Both the position numbers and the translations under genes were made by a program. The notes under the pieces are model-generated. The model worked only from the letters and a program-made list of their open reading frames with translations. It had not been told where the DNA came from and ran no database searches. Positions 43,159 to 51,649 of a stretch of DNA of 64,000 bases are shown here, one piece after another; position 1 is the stretch's first letter; each line of letters starts with the position of its first letter. The stretch spans positions 108,026 to 172,025 of the forward strand of contig JAEUGJ010000030.1 in NCBI GenBank assembly GCA_016775335.1, read 5' to 3'. The stretch comes from Mogibacterium sp. (GTDB lineage Bacteria; Bacillota; Clostridia; Peptostreptococcales; Anaerovoracaceae).

Positions 43159-43195
43159 AAAAAGGCCACCGCACAACCATGCGATAGCCTTTTTC
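43159..43195 (-). terminator. Terminator of the allantoinase 1/permease 1 unit
   Basis: The arms AAAAAGGC/GCCTTTTT and an inner GC-rich pairing (GCA...TGC) are followed by a T-run on the minus strand. It is the first of two hairpins after the permease stop. Confidence 0.65.
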
Positions 43196-43243
43196 GGGTT
43201 GCAGATTTCTCTGCAGGTGTATGAAAAAATGATTTTTGATGGC

Positions 43244-44617
43244 TTATTTTTTCTCCAAGACAGTTCCTTTGCGGAAACCTTCTACAGACTTCATGTTCTT
43301 CATCAGCAGATAATACACGATACCGGTCGGAATCGTTGCCGTGAAGAAGGACAAGTCTACGTTCAGCAGTCCGATTACCGCACCGAGTACCGTTGCGATG
43401 ATTGCCGCCATGTTCACACCCTTCTTGGATCCGTTGTCATCGTACAGATCTTCCAGCTGCTCTTCGGTGAACTTTCTTCTGTGCAGAATGAAGAAGTCCA
43501 CAATCAGAACGGCGAAGATCGGAGCGAAGAATGCGGAATAAATCTTAACGAACAGGGACAGACCTGCTGCAGAGCTGTCATTGGTCAGAATCCATGGGCA
43601 TGTTGCAACTGCCAGGATACCGATCAGGATAACCGCTGTCTTATGCTTCATCTTGAAGGTGTCCATGAATACGTATGCCGGCGGAATAACGTTACTTGCC
43701 AGGTTGGTGGACAGCTGTGCAAAGATGATGAATGCCAGTGTTACAACCAGGATGGCTTTGTTGTCTACCATTTCGGCAAATGCGTTAATCGGGTTTGCAA
43801 TACCGGTTGCGGTGGAAGCCATCGCACCAATGATGCCCAGCATTACGGTAGCCGGTACCATTGCCATGAAGTAAGAGAATCCTCTTACCGGTGCGCTGTA
43901 GCCCTGCTTCATCTCTCTGGAATAGTCCGATGCGTTCAGCATTACGGTTGTACTGTTTCCAAAGAATGCGATGATTGCAGCAACAAACGGCAGACCCCAA
44001 GTTCCGGACTTGTTCATCAGGTTCGTGGAAATCACATCCCACTGTGTGGTCAGGCAAATGTACAGCAGGTAAATCATTGCGAAAACGATTACGGTTCCGC
44101 CGATGTTTCCAACCCACTTTGCACCCTGGAATCCCTTGATGGACAGCAGAATCTGTACCACCTGGAATACGATGAACCACAGCCAAATATTGTCATAACC
44201 GAAAATCAATTTAACGATGTTGTTGATTGCGGCACCGCCCAGCCATGTCTGATATCCGTACCATACGATAGCCGGAAGACCTCTCAGCATGGAAGGAAGG
44301 ATGTTGCCTTTCGTTCCATACGCACTCTTCAAGTGAACAGAATACGGTGCACCGGTAGTGTAACCGAACTGGTCGTTCATTGCGATACCGATTACCAGAA
44401 TAGTGGAACCGATCAGCACTGCCAGGAAGAGCTGCAGGAGGTTCAGTCCTGTCTCCATCTGTGCGGATCCCATTGCCAGTGTTCCGATGGAAATACATCC
44501 ACCCAGCCACAGCATGGTGTTAGATCCCCAATTCATCGTTCTCTTTTCCCAAGGAATCGGGCGAATGCTGTCGTCCTGTTTCTTCTGGACAACTTCCTGA
44601 TTCTTTTCGTTGCTCAT
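43244..44617 (-). CDS. NCS1 family permease (allantoin/purine/hydantoin type), copy 1
   Basis: 457 residues with 12 predicted helices. NCS1 carriers import allantoin, cytosine, uracil or hydantoins with Na+ or H+. The segment GIPWEKRT-like near the N-terminus (RPIPWEKRTMNWGSN), then GLPAIVWYGYQTWLGGAAIN (the family motif) and NASDYSREM, support this. It follows allantoinase 1 by 65 bases in the same unit, so allantoin is the expected substrate. It is paralogous to the permease at 46445. Confidence 0.9.
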   Translation of the reverse strand: MSNEKNQEVVQKKQDDSIRPIPWEKRTMNWGSNTMLWLGGCISIGTLAMGSAQMETGLNLLQLFLAVLIGSTILVIGIAMNDQFGYTTGAPYSVHLKSAYGTKGNILPSMLRGLPAIVWYGYQTWLGGAAINNIVKLIFGYDNIWLWFIVFQVVQILLSIKGFQGAKWVGNIGGTVIVFAMIYLLYICLTTQWDVISTNLMNKSGTWGLPFVAAIIAFFGNSTTVMLNASDYSREMKQGYSAPVRGFSYFMAMVPATVMLGIIGAMASTATGIANPINAFAEMVDNKAILVVTLAFIIFAQLSTNLASNVIPPAYVFMDTFKMKHKTAVILIGILAVATCPWILTNDSSAAGLSLFVKIYSAFFAPIFAVLIVDFFILHRRKFTEEQLEDLYDDNGSKKGVNMAAIIATVLGAVIGLLNVDLSFFTATIPTGIVYYLLMKNMKSVEGFRKGTVLEKK

Positions 44618-44682
44618 TACTTAATCTCCTCAAATAAAATCATACATATTTAATTTCCGTTCCCCAAAGGGGAGTCGGTAAA

Positions 44683-46086
44683 TTACTGAATCGGTGTTAC
44701 GTACTCGCCGTAACCGTTTGCTTCTTCCAGATACTTGCCATCCTTCGCAACTACCCGGCCGCGGATAATGGTGCAGGTCGGTGCACCCTTACCTTCGAAA
44801 CCGTCGAAGCAGCTCACGTGACCCTTTGTGTACAGCTTATCCTGTTCGCACTTCCATTCTTTTTCCGGATCCAGAATTACAACGTCACCGTCGAATCCCA
44901 GTTCAAACGCACCCTTGCGTCCGTAGAATCCGAAAATTTTCGCCGGATTGTAGTCCATCACCTTTGCAATCAGCGTTGGGCTCAGATTCTTCTGATGAAC
45001 CACCATGTCGAACATCATCGGCAGGAAGTACTGAATGGCGTTCAGACCGCCCCATGCCTGCCAGATGTCTCTGGTCTCGTTATCCTTTTCCTCATCGGCT
45101 GCCGGAGAGTGGTCACTGCCGACGCAGGACAGAGTTCCGTCCAGAACGTAATCCCACAGCTTCTCCATATCCTCTTTCTTTCTCATCGGAGGAGTGCACT
45201 TTGCCGGAGCTCCTTTTTCAAAAACAAAATCTTCGGTGAGTCCCAGGTAGTGTGGGCAAGTCTCTGCGGTAATCGGCAGACCTTCGTGCTGCGCATCCTT
45301 GACTACCTGTGCAACCATCGGATGGCTGACGTGACAAATGTGAACTCTGCCGCCGGTGGCTCTTGCCATATCGATGACATTCTTTGTTGCTACATACTCG
45401 GTCCATACATCGTGGGAATCCAGGAATGCACGGATTTTTTCATCTCTGCTCAGACCTTCCTTTGCCTTCGCTTCCTTCTCCATTTCCAGAACCTGGCCGT
45501 ACTCTTCGCAGTGGAAACCGCACAGCGCATTGTATGGCTTCAGGATTTCCAGCGCCTTCCGAACATTTCCCAGATTCACGGTCGGGAACAGCGGTCCGTT
45601 CGGACAGGTAAATCCCTTAAATGCGGCAACGCCCAGCTTCTGAAGATCTTCCAGATCTGCCATATTATTTTTTACCGAATCCGGAGCATCATCGAAGTCT
45701 CCTACCAGACCACCCCAAAGGCCGAAGTCCACATAGGAATGCTTGCTGATTTTGCCCATCTTCATATCAAAGATTTCTTTGTTCATCAAAGATGGATCGT
45801 TGTTCAGCGGCATATCAATCAGCGTGGTGCATCCCGCAGCAACCGCCGCTCTGGAACCGGTTTCGAAATCTTCTCTGTACTCAAATCCCGGCTCATTCAA
45901 ATGCGCATGGCAATCGATGATTCCCGGATATACCAGGTTTCCCTCTGCATCGATCACTTCTTTTGCCTCTGCTTCCGTGCCCGGTGCCAGGAATGCTGCA
46001 TACTTTCCATCCTGAATGGCGATTTCCGCCTCAAAGATACGGTCCGGTGTTACAAGACGACCGTTTTTGATTAAAAGATCATACAT
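44683..46086 (-). CDS. allB: Allantoinase, copy 1
   Basis: A 467-residue cyclic amidohydrolase that opens allantoin to allantoate. The binuclear metal site includes IDCHAHLNEPG, the carboxylated Lys in VAAFKGF, GFHCEE, HICHVSHP and VGSDHSPA. Length and order fit AllB; dihydropyrimidinase or hydantoinase activity is possible. It is the first gene of a unit with NCS1 permease 1, with its own promoter and an operator copy at 46151. Confidence 0.88.
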   Translation of the reverse strand: MYDLLIKNGRLVTPDRIFEAEIAIQDGKYAAFLAPGTEAEAKEVIDAEGNLVYPGIIDCHAHLNEPGFEYREDFETGSRAAVAAGCTTLIDMPLNNDPSLMNKEIFDMKMGKISKHSYVDFGLWGGLVGDFDDAPDSVKNNMADLEDLQKLGVAAFKGFTCPNGPLFPTVNLGNVRKALEILKPYNALCGFHCEEYGQVLEMEKEAKAKEGLSRDEKIRAFLDSHDVWTEYVATKNVIDMARATGGRVHICHVSHPMVAQVVKDAQHEGLPITAETCPHYLGLTEDFVFEKGAPAKCTPPMRKKEDMEKLWDYVLDGTLSCVGSDHSPAADEEKDNETRDIWQAWGGLNAIQYFLPMMFDMVVHQKNLSPTLIAKVMDYNPAKIFGFYGRKGAFELGFDGDVVILDPEKEWKCEQDKLYTKGHVSCFDGFEGKGAPTCTIIRGRVVAKDGKYLEEANGYGEYVTPIQ

Positions 46087-46150
46087 ATTATCTCTCCTTC
46101 TATTAATTCTGAAATCGGAATTAATATCTTTTTAATAGGGGTTAAAATTT

Positions 46151-46211
46151 TGGTCAACCCATATTTAAATAATTTCACATAAATAATACATGAATTACAA
46201 ATTGAATGCAA
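46151..46211 (-). promoter_or_regulatory. Promoter and operator of the allantoinase 1 unit
   Basis: TTGCAT (46211-46206) and TATTAT (46188-46183) on the minus strand have 17-base spacing. TGGTCAACCC at 46151-46160 matches the operator core in nine of ten positions and lies in the early transcribed region. The rest of the 358-bp gap contains only the terminator at 46373. Confidence 0.7.
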
Positions 46212-46372
46212 CACCTAAAGAGCTTTCATTTTTATACAATTCGTTTGCTCTTTTTAAATCGGCCCATTTATTATTAAATATTTTTAATAATTCATTTTTT
46301 CTATACCGGCTGCTACTTTCCGTCGGTTCTGTGATAGCTTCGGGCGGCATTTCCACTCTTTCTTTGCAAGCA

Positions 46373-46417
46373 AAAAACCAACGCGCTTCGCATCACTGCG
46401 GAGTGCGTTGGTTTTCT
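46373..46417 (-). terminator. Terminator of the allantoinase 2/permease 2 unit
   Basis: AAAACCAACGC/GCGTTGGTTTT arms (11 bp), with a T-rich run on both strands. It lies 28 bases after the permease 2 stop. Confidence 0.8.
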
Positions 46418-46444
46418 TAATATGTGTCAAATGCCTATGGATGT

Positions 46445-47806
46445 CTATTTATCAAAGATGGTTCCGGTACGGAACGGAGCCGCACTCTTCATCACCTTCA
46501 TCAAAATGTAGTATACCACTCCGGTCGGAATCAGGCTGACATACCAGGACAGATCCATTACGAATACGGAGGTCAGAGATCCCAGGACGATAGCGATTAC
46601 TGCCGCCCAGTTGATGCCCTTGAACGGACCTTCCTTGTCATACATCATGTTGATATCCAGCTGACTCTTTCTGAGAATGTAGTAGTCTACCACCATCACA
46701 GCGAAGATCGGTCCGAGGAATGCAGAGTAGAACTTGGTGAACAGGGACAGTCCGGCAGCGGAGTCCGCAGTTACCAGCTTCCACGGCATTACGCATACGG
46801 AAAGGATCCCAACCAGAATGGTTGCGTGAGTCCACTTCATCTTGAAGGACTCCATCAGAACGTATGCCGGCGGAACGATGTTGTTCAGTACGTTTGTCGT
46901 AACCTGTGCAAATGCGATGAACAGAAGGGTTACAACAGTCAGGAACTTGCTTCCCATGGTTGTGGAGAATACAACGACAGGATCGGAGTTTCCGGTTGCA
47001 GCGGTTACCAGCAATCCAATCAGACCCATGAACAGGGTTACCGGAAGAATTGCGATGGCATAGATGCTTCCGGTCTTAACCGGACGAATTTCATCCTTCA
47101 AGTTTCTGGAATAGTCCGAAGCATTGATAATCATTGTGGAGTAGATGCCCAGGAAGGAAGTGGTCGCTGCCCAGAAAGGCATTCCCCAAGTTCCCTTAAT
47201 TCCGGCGAAGGAAGAGCTGATATCTACTGCGAACTTCGTATTTACAATGTACAGCATGTACGCAAGAATTGCCACGATGAATACGCAGGAGAAGTTCTCC
47301 AGCCATTTGATTCCGTGGAATCCCTTAATTGCCAGGGAAACCTGCAGAATGGTGAACAGTGCAAAGATTACCGGAAGATTGTCGAATCCCCACAGAATCT
47401 TGAAGCAGCTGTTGATGGCACCGGCGCCAACCCAGGACTGGAAGCCGAACCATACGATTGCCGGAAGACCACGCAGCACGCCAGGTATTTTTACCCCGGC
47501 GGTACCGAAGGAGGATCTCAGCTGAACGATATATGGAATTCCATACTTGTGTCCGCAGTTACCGATCAAAACCAGCGCAACGGCGATTACCAGACAGCCG
47601 ATTGCCATGGCGAGAATTGCCTGGGTAATGGTCAGCACACCGATCAGGCTGGCACCCATGGAAAAGGTTCCGATGGATACGCAACCGCCCAGGAAGGACG
47701 CAGTGTAGGACAGGGAGCCCATGATTCTCTCCTTGGTCGGCTGCAAATCCTCGTTGACATTTGCAACCAGCTCCGGGTTCAAATTCTTGTTTTCTACAAT
47801 ACTCAT
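46445..47806 (-). CDS. NCS1 family permease (allantoin/purine/hydantoin type), copy 2
   Basis: 453 residues and about 12 helices. It shares the main motifs of copy 1: GLPAIVWFGFQSWVGAGAIN, NASDYSRNLK and the VVDYYILRKSQ C-terminal block. It follows allantoinase 2 by 33 bases. The two copies differ enough to suggest different affinity or substrate (allantoin, hydantoin, uracil), which sequence reading cannot decide. Confidence 0.9.
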   Translation of the reverse strand: MSIVENKNLNPELVANVNEDLQPTKERIMGSLSYTASFLGGCVSIGTFSMGASLIGVLTITQAILAMAIGCLVIAVALVLIGNCGHKYGIPYIVQLRSSFGTAGVKIPGVLRGLPAIVWFGFQSWVGAGAINSCFKILWGFDNLPVIFALFTILQVSLAIKGFHGIKWLENFSCVFIVAILAYMLYIVNTKFAVDISSSFAGIKGTWGMPFWAATTSFLGIYSTMIINASDYSRNLKDEIRPVKTGSIYAIAILPVTLFMGLIGLLVTAATGNSDPVVVFSTTMGSKFLTVVTLLFIAFAQVTTNVLNNIVPPAYVLMESFKMKWTHATILVGILSVCVMPWKLVTADSAAGLSLFTKFYSAFLGPIFAVMVVDYYILRKSQLDINMMYDKEGPFKGINWAAVIAIVLGSLTSVFVMDLSWYVSLIPTGVVYYILMKVMKSAAPFRTGTIFDK

Positions 47807-47839
47807 ACTTTAAATCTCCTTAATTAATATCATCAAATC

Positions 47840-49213
47840 CTAGCGGATTCGCTTAACCAGTTCACCGGTGCCTTTTGCACCAACAACTTTTCCGTCCTCT
47901 GCCATCACATTTCCTCTCAGGATGGTGCATACCGGCAGGCCCTGGCCCTTCAGACCAACGAATGCGGAAATCGGGTTCACATAGAGCAGGGAGTCTGCGG
48001 TGATTTCCCATTCTTTGTCCGGATCGATGATTACCAGGTCGGCATCGAAGCCCGGCTTGATATCACCCTTCTTGCCGTAGAGTCCAAATGCCTCTGCCGG
48101 AAGTTTTGCCCAAGCGTTTGCGAGAGCGCAAGGATCAACGCCTCTCTTCACAACGCCTTCGGAGAAGATGGCCTGTACGCAGCTCTGAATTCCGCTGATT
48201 CCGCCCCATACATCGAATACGTTTTCGATTTTGTTTCCGAGAATCTCGTTGAACTTCTCATCATAAGAGCATGGAGAGTGGTCGGATGCCAGTCCGGCAA
48301 AAGTTCCGTTCTCTACGTACTCCCACATTCCTTCGCGAGCGTCCTCGGAACGGAGCGGCGGTGCGCATTTGAACAACGGACCGTTGTCCAGCGTATCCTG
48401 ATCTACGAAGGTCAGATAGTGACCGCAGGTTTCTGCAGAAATCGGATAGCCTTCCATCTGCGCTTCGAACACCTTTTCCGCTACTGCCGGGTGGCTGATG
48501 TGGCAGATGTGTGCGCGGCACTCCAGCTCTTCCGCCATGGCAATGACCGCTTCGGTGGCAACCATTTCAGCGGCAACGGTTCTGGAATCCAGGAATCCCT
48601 GCCAGTCCAGTCTGCCGGCTTCCTTCATTGCCTTTTCGCCTTCTTTAATCATGCTGTAGTCTTCGCAATGGAATCCGGCCATTCCGCCGAATCCCTTGAT
48701 AATCTTCATGGCTTCGTATGCCTGTCCGTATGTCAGGGAAGCGTAATCCGGAGATACCGGTCCCAGGAAGGACTTAAATGCTACAACGCCCTTCTCATCC
48801 AGTGCTTCCAGCTGATCGAAGTTATCCGGAACAAGTCCGCCCCAGAAACAGTAGTCTGAGTACGCATTCGGGCTAACCTTTGCTTCCTTCTTGTCGAAAA
48901 GCTCCGGTGTGGTCAGTGCCGGCTCATTCTGAAGCGGCATGTCAATTACAGTGGTATATCCTCCCAGAATTGCCGCTGCGGTACCGTGTTCGTAGTCTTC
49001 TCTCCATTCATATCCCGGATCGTTCAAGTGTGCGTGAGTGTCGATTGCGCCCGGGAATACGAACTTGCCCTGTGCATCGATTACTCTTGTGGCTTCCGGT
49101 TCTTCTCCAACTGCCAGGATTGCCGCAATTTTTCCATCCTTTACCGCAACATTTCCTTCCTGTACCAGCTCCGGTGTAACCAGCTTACCGTTTTTAATCA
49201 GCAGATCATACAT
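47840..49213 (-). CDS. allB: Allantoinase, copy 2 (or related cyclic amidohydrolase)
   Basis: A 457-residue enzyme with IDTHAHLNDPG, VVAFKSFLGP (carboxylated Lys), GFHCEDY, HICHISHPA and LASDHSPC, the same metal site as copy 1. The second metal motif has NDPG where allantoinases usually have NEPG. It heads a unit with permease 2 and carries the best operator copy of the cluster upstream. AGGAGG precedes the ATG. Confidence 0.86.
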   Translation of the reverse strand: MYDLLIKNGKLVTPELVQEGNVAVKDGKIAAILAVGEEPEATRVIDAQGKFVFPGAIDTHAHLNDPGYEWREDYEHGTAAAILGGYTTVIDMPLQNEPALTTPELFDKKEAKVSPNAYSDYCFWGGLVPDNFDQLEALDEKGVVAFKSFLGPVSPDYASLTYGQAYEAMKIIKGFGGMAGFHCEDYSMIKEGEKAMKEAGRLDWQGFLDSRTVAAEMVATEAVIAMAEELECRAHICHISHPAVAEKVFEAQMEGYPISAETCGHYLTFVDQDTLDNGPLFKCAPPLRSEDAREGMWEYVENGTFAGLASDHSPCSYDEKFNEILGNKIENVFDVWGGISGIQSCVQAIFSEGVVKRGVDPCALANAWAKLPAEAFGLYGKKGDIKPGFDADLVIIDPDKEWEITADSLLYVNPISAFVGLKGQGLPVCTILRGNVMAEDGKVVGAKGTGELVKRIR

Positions 49214-49327
49214 AATACAATCCTCCTTCTAAAAAGATCAATATCTTCAATCCGAATGAGATTGTCCATTTATCCCATCCGATTTTACCGCCTGTAAAAA
49301 TTTTTAGCGGCTAATTTAAAAAATGTC

Positions 49328-49395
49328 AAAATTTGGTCAACCAAATTTTAATTTTTCGATGGTTATATTTTACATGAGCGAATTCGAATAATCAA
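49328..49395 (-). promoter_or_regulatory. Promoter and palindromic operator of the allantoinase 2 unit
   Basis: TTGATT (49395-49390) and TAAAAT (49372-49367) on the minus strand have 17-base spacing. The operator at 49328-49349 is the most complete copy: 10-bp arms ending in TTTGGT and ACCAAA around a central CA (core TTTGGTCAACCAAA). The pattern TGGT-n2-ACCA is that of FadR-subfamily GntR regulators. Confidence 0.8.
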
Positions 49396-49475
49396 TAGGA
49401 ATGTGTTATTTTTGTGATATTAATCATTCCAAAAAACGAATACCAGCTTCATATTCCATTAAGTTTTTTTATATT

Positions 49476-49504
49476 TTGATTTTTCTCCTATGGAATGGTA
49501 CTAT
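49476..49504 (+). promoter_or_regulatory. Promoter of allH
   Basis: TTGATT (49476-49481) and TACTAT (49499-49504) have 17-base spacing, about 65 bases before the allH start. The rest of the 49214-49568 gap shows only the allantoinase 2 promoter and operator. Confidence 0.6.
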
Positions 49505-49568
49505 AAGACTAGTTGAATAATTCAAAAAAATCTAACATTACGAAATAAATTGAAAGGGCAATCGCAAT

Positions 49569-50465
49569 ATGAATACTCCTACTCGTATCGATGTATTGAA
49601 AACTTCAGATTCGATTCTTCGCCATTTGAAAAGAATTCGGGAGCACGGCGCCCCTTATCGGGGAAGAGTCCATTCCGTGTATCGGCACACTATCAATCTG
49701 CAGTTTCCGGACGGTTTGCTGGCATTGCAGTGCGCGGATTCTCCCCTGTCGCCCATCAGTCTGACCCTTCCTTTGAACGGAAGTCAGATGGATGCACTTT
49801 CGGTGACGCAGAGTGCTCCATGCTTTATTTATTCGGATCACATCGAGATCCATTGCAAGGATTCCCTGATTCTCATTCATGTTGAAAATTCCACCGATCA
49901 CTATTCCGCGTCGATTTCCGACGTCACCATCGGCAGCACGTTTCGTGATTGCATCGGCAAGGTAATTCAGGAATCCGGGAAAAGCGGATTTGCTTACATC
50001 TTCAACGATGACCCGCACCTAAAAGGAGATTTCATTCTCCAGGGTGCCCGGAAATACCTTCAGGAAACGGAGGAATTTCTGCGAAACGAAGAACCGGAAA
50101 AAGCAGCCATCTCTTTGGGACGCATTTTGGGACTGGGCACCGGCCTGACGCCTTCCGGCGATGATTTCCTCTGCGGCGTGCTGGCCATGCTCCGGACAAC
50201 GGGACAGGAAAAAAGCCCTTTTACCCGAATGCTTTCCCGCCGGATTCAGCAGAACCTGTTCGCCACCAACGATATCAGCGGCGAATTTCTCCAGTCCGCA
50301 CTGCGGGGAGAATACAGCGAACCGGCAATTCACCTGCTGCAGGCGGCCGACCGCGGAATCGGTGAGATTACCGGCTACGCCAAATCCTTCCTGCACATCG
50401 GCCATTCTTCCGGCATCGACACTCTGTGCGGCATGTTGTGGGTGCTGGACAACTTTGCCAATTAA
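49569..50465 (+). CDS. allH: Oxamate carbamoyltransferase subunit AllH (DUF2877)
   Basis: 298 residues. The family hallmark LGLGTGLTPSGDDFLCGVLA lies near residue 190, and HIGHSSGIDTLCGMLW near the end. E. coli YlbF (AllH) is the third subunit of oxamic transcarbamylase with FdrA and YlbE. Here it is encoded 12 kb from the fused AllFG gene, on the opposite strand, with its own promoter. AAAGGG lies 11 bases before the ATG. It closes the set needed to convert oxalurate to oxamate and carbamoyl phosphate. Confidence 0.85.
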   Translation: MNTPTRIDVLKTSDSILRHLKRIREHGAPYRGRVHSVYRHTINLQFPDGLLALQCADSPLSPISLTLPLNGSQMDALSVTQSAPCFIYSDHIEIHCKDSLILIHVENSTDHYSASISDVTIGSTFRDCIGKVIQESGKSGFAYIFNDDPHLKGDFILQGARKYLQETEEFLRNEEPEKAAISLGRILGLGTGLTPSGDDFLCGVLAMLRTTGQEKSPFTRMLSRRIQQNLFATNDISGEFLQSALRGEYSEPAIHLLQAADRGIGEITGYAKSFLHIGHSSGIDTLCGMLWVLDNFAN

Positions 50466-50500
50466 GCGTGGAATGTGAATTCTTTGTGTTTTTTTGAAAA

Positions 50501-50558
50501 TGTGTCAACCAATTTTCAAAAAGTGTGGTACAATGAATTTGCCTAATAAATCAACCAA
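50501..50558 (+). promoter_or_regulatory. Promoter region of the nitroreductase with operator half-sites
   Basis: TACAAT (50529-50534) is a good -10; the -35 is weak. GTGTCAACCA (50502-50511) matches the allantoin operator core in eight of ten positions. A half-site TCAACCAA follows at 50551. Confidence 0.5.
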
Positions 50559-50586
50559 ATAAATTCAAATGAAAGGAAGTAGGATT

Positions 50587-51114
50587 ATGAGTCTGATTGA
50601 AATGATGGAAAATCGTCGCAGTGTCCGTGCGTTCAACAGCGAACCGGTTACCGACGAGGAACTGAACAGAATTCTCCGGGCTGCAATGCTTGCTCCGAAC
50701 GGAAAAGGACTGAAGCCATGGTCTTTCGTCACCATTCGGGATGAAAAGACGCTGAGAGATCTGGTGAACTGCCGAAAGGGCGGTGCCAAGATGCTGGAAA
50801 CTGCCACCGCTGCGATTGCGGTATATTCCGACAGCGATGTCACCGATACCTTCATCGAGGACAGTTCTCTGGTTATGGGATGGATGCATCTGATGGCTTC
50901 CCACCTGGGACTGGGCAGTTGCTGGCTGCAGCTGAGACTCCGTCCGTCCAACGAGGAAGGCGTTTCTGCGGAAGAATTCGTGAATCGCCGCCTGGGTGCA
51001 CCGGACAACCAGAAAGTGGAAGCACTGCTGGTCATGGGCCACATCGACGAAGCGCCGACTGCACACGAGCTGCCGGAGCTGCCTTGCGACAAGGTGCACG
51101 CAGAAAGATGGTAA
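50587..51114 (+). CDS. Nitroreductase family protein (FMN-dependent oxidoreductase)
   Basis: 175 residues with the N-terminal MENRRSVRAFNSEPVTDEEL and APNGKGLKPWSFVTI that bind FMN, then GLGSCWLQL and EALLVMGHIDE. These enzymes reduce nitro groups, quinones or other electron acceptors with NAD(P)H. AAAGGAAGTAGG precedes the ATG at 50587; an earlier ATG at 50569 is less well placed. It follows allH by 121 bases and has an operator-like match, so it may belong to the same regulon. Its role there is unknown. Confidence 0.85.
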   Translation: MSLIEMMENRRSVRAFNSEPVTDEELNRILRAAMLAPNGKGLKPWSFVTIRDEKTLRDLVNCRKGGAKMLETATAAIAVYSDSDVTDTFIEDSSLVMGWMHLMASHLGLGSCWLQLRLRPSNEEGVSAEEFVNRRLGAPDNQKVEALLVMGHIDEAPTAHELPELPCDKVHAERW

Positions 51115-51157
51115 TTTCTCCATCGAGTGTTTTGCCAACTATTGAATTTATCCAGCC

Positions 51158-51202
51158 AAAAAATCACCTGCCGAAACTGTGAATACGGCAGGCGATTTTT
51201 TC
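51158..51202. terminator. Bidirectional terminator
   Basis: AAAATCACCTGCCG pairs with CGGCAGGCGATTTT across a 12-base loop, with A and T runs outside. It lies between the convergent nitroreductase and CFI-box genes. Confidence 0.82.
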
Positions 51203-51212
51203 TTTTCATTTT

Positions 51213-51617
51213 CTAATCTTCATATGGGGTATCCCGGAAACCTTTTTCCTGCAGGTTCCCTACCATCCGGTCCAGGCGCTTCCGCCAGAACCTCCGGAAC
51301 CATCCGGCATTTCCGAATGCTTTTACCAGCTTCGGGCTGATAAAATAATACGCCTTGATGAACGCACGTCCGGCTGCGCTCTGCTGAAGGCATTCATCCC
51401 GGAACCGCCGAAGCGTCCACACCGGCGGACAATCGTACGAACCGTACACACAGGTGGCAATATAGCAGCCGCCGGAATTGTTGTTTCGCCTGCGCTCTTC
51501 CTCCTCCATTCTCCGCTGATTGTTTCTCAGGGAATCCATGAAATCATCTTCGTATTGATAGTCATGCGGATTCACTCCGGGACCGTTAACCTCGTAATCC
51601 TCTCTCCAACCCGGCAT
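51213..51617 (-). CDS. CFI-box-CTERM domain protein
   Basis: 134 residues. The acidic/basic N-terminal 50 residues (NNQRRMEEEERRRNNNSGG) are low complexity. Then comes the conserved block CYIATCVYGSYDCPPVWTLR, RFRDE and GRAFIKAYYFISP, known from many bacterial proteins as the CFI box, whose function is not established. GGAG precedes the ATG. Single gene; context gives no function. Confidence 0.75.
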   Translation of the reverse strand: MPGWREDYEVNGPGVNPHDYQYEDDFMDSLRNNQRRMEEEERRRNNNSGGCYIATCVYGSYDCPPVWTLRRFRDECLQQSAAGRAFIKAYYFISPKLVKAFGNAGWFRRFWRKRLDRMVGNLQEKGFRDTPYED

Positions 51618-51649
51618 AGCTTTTCTCCATTTCTATTGATTATAAACGA

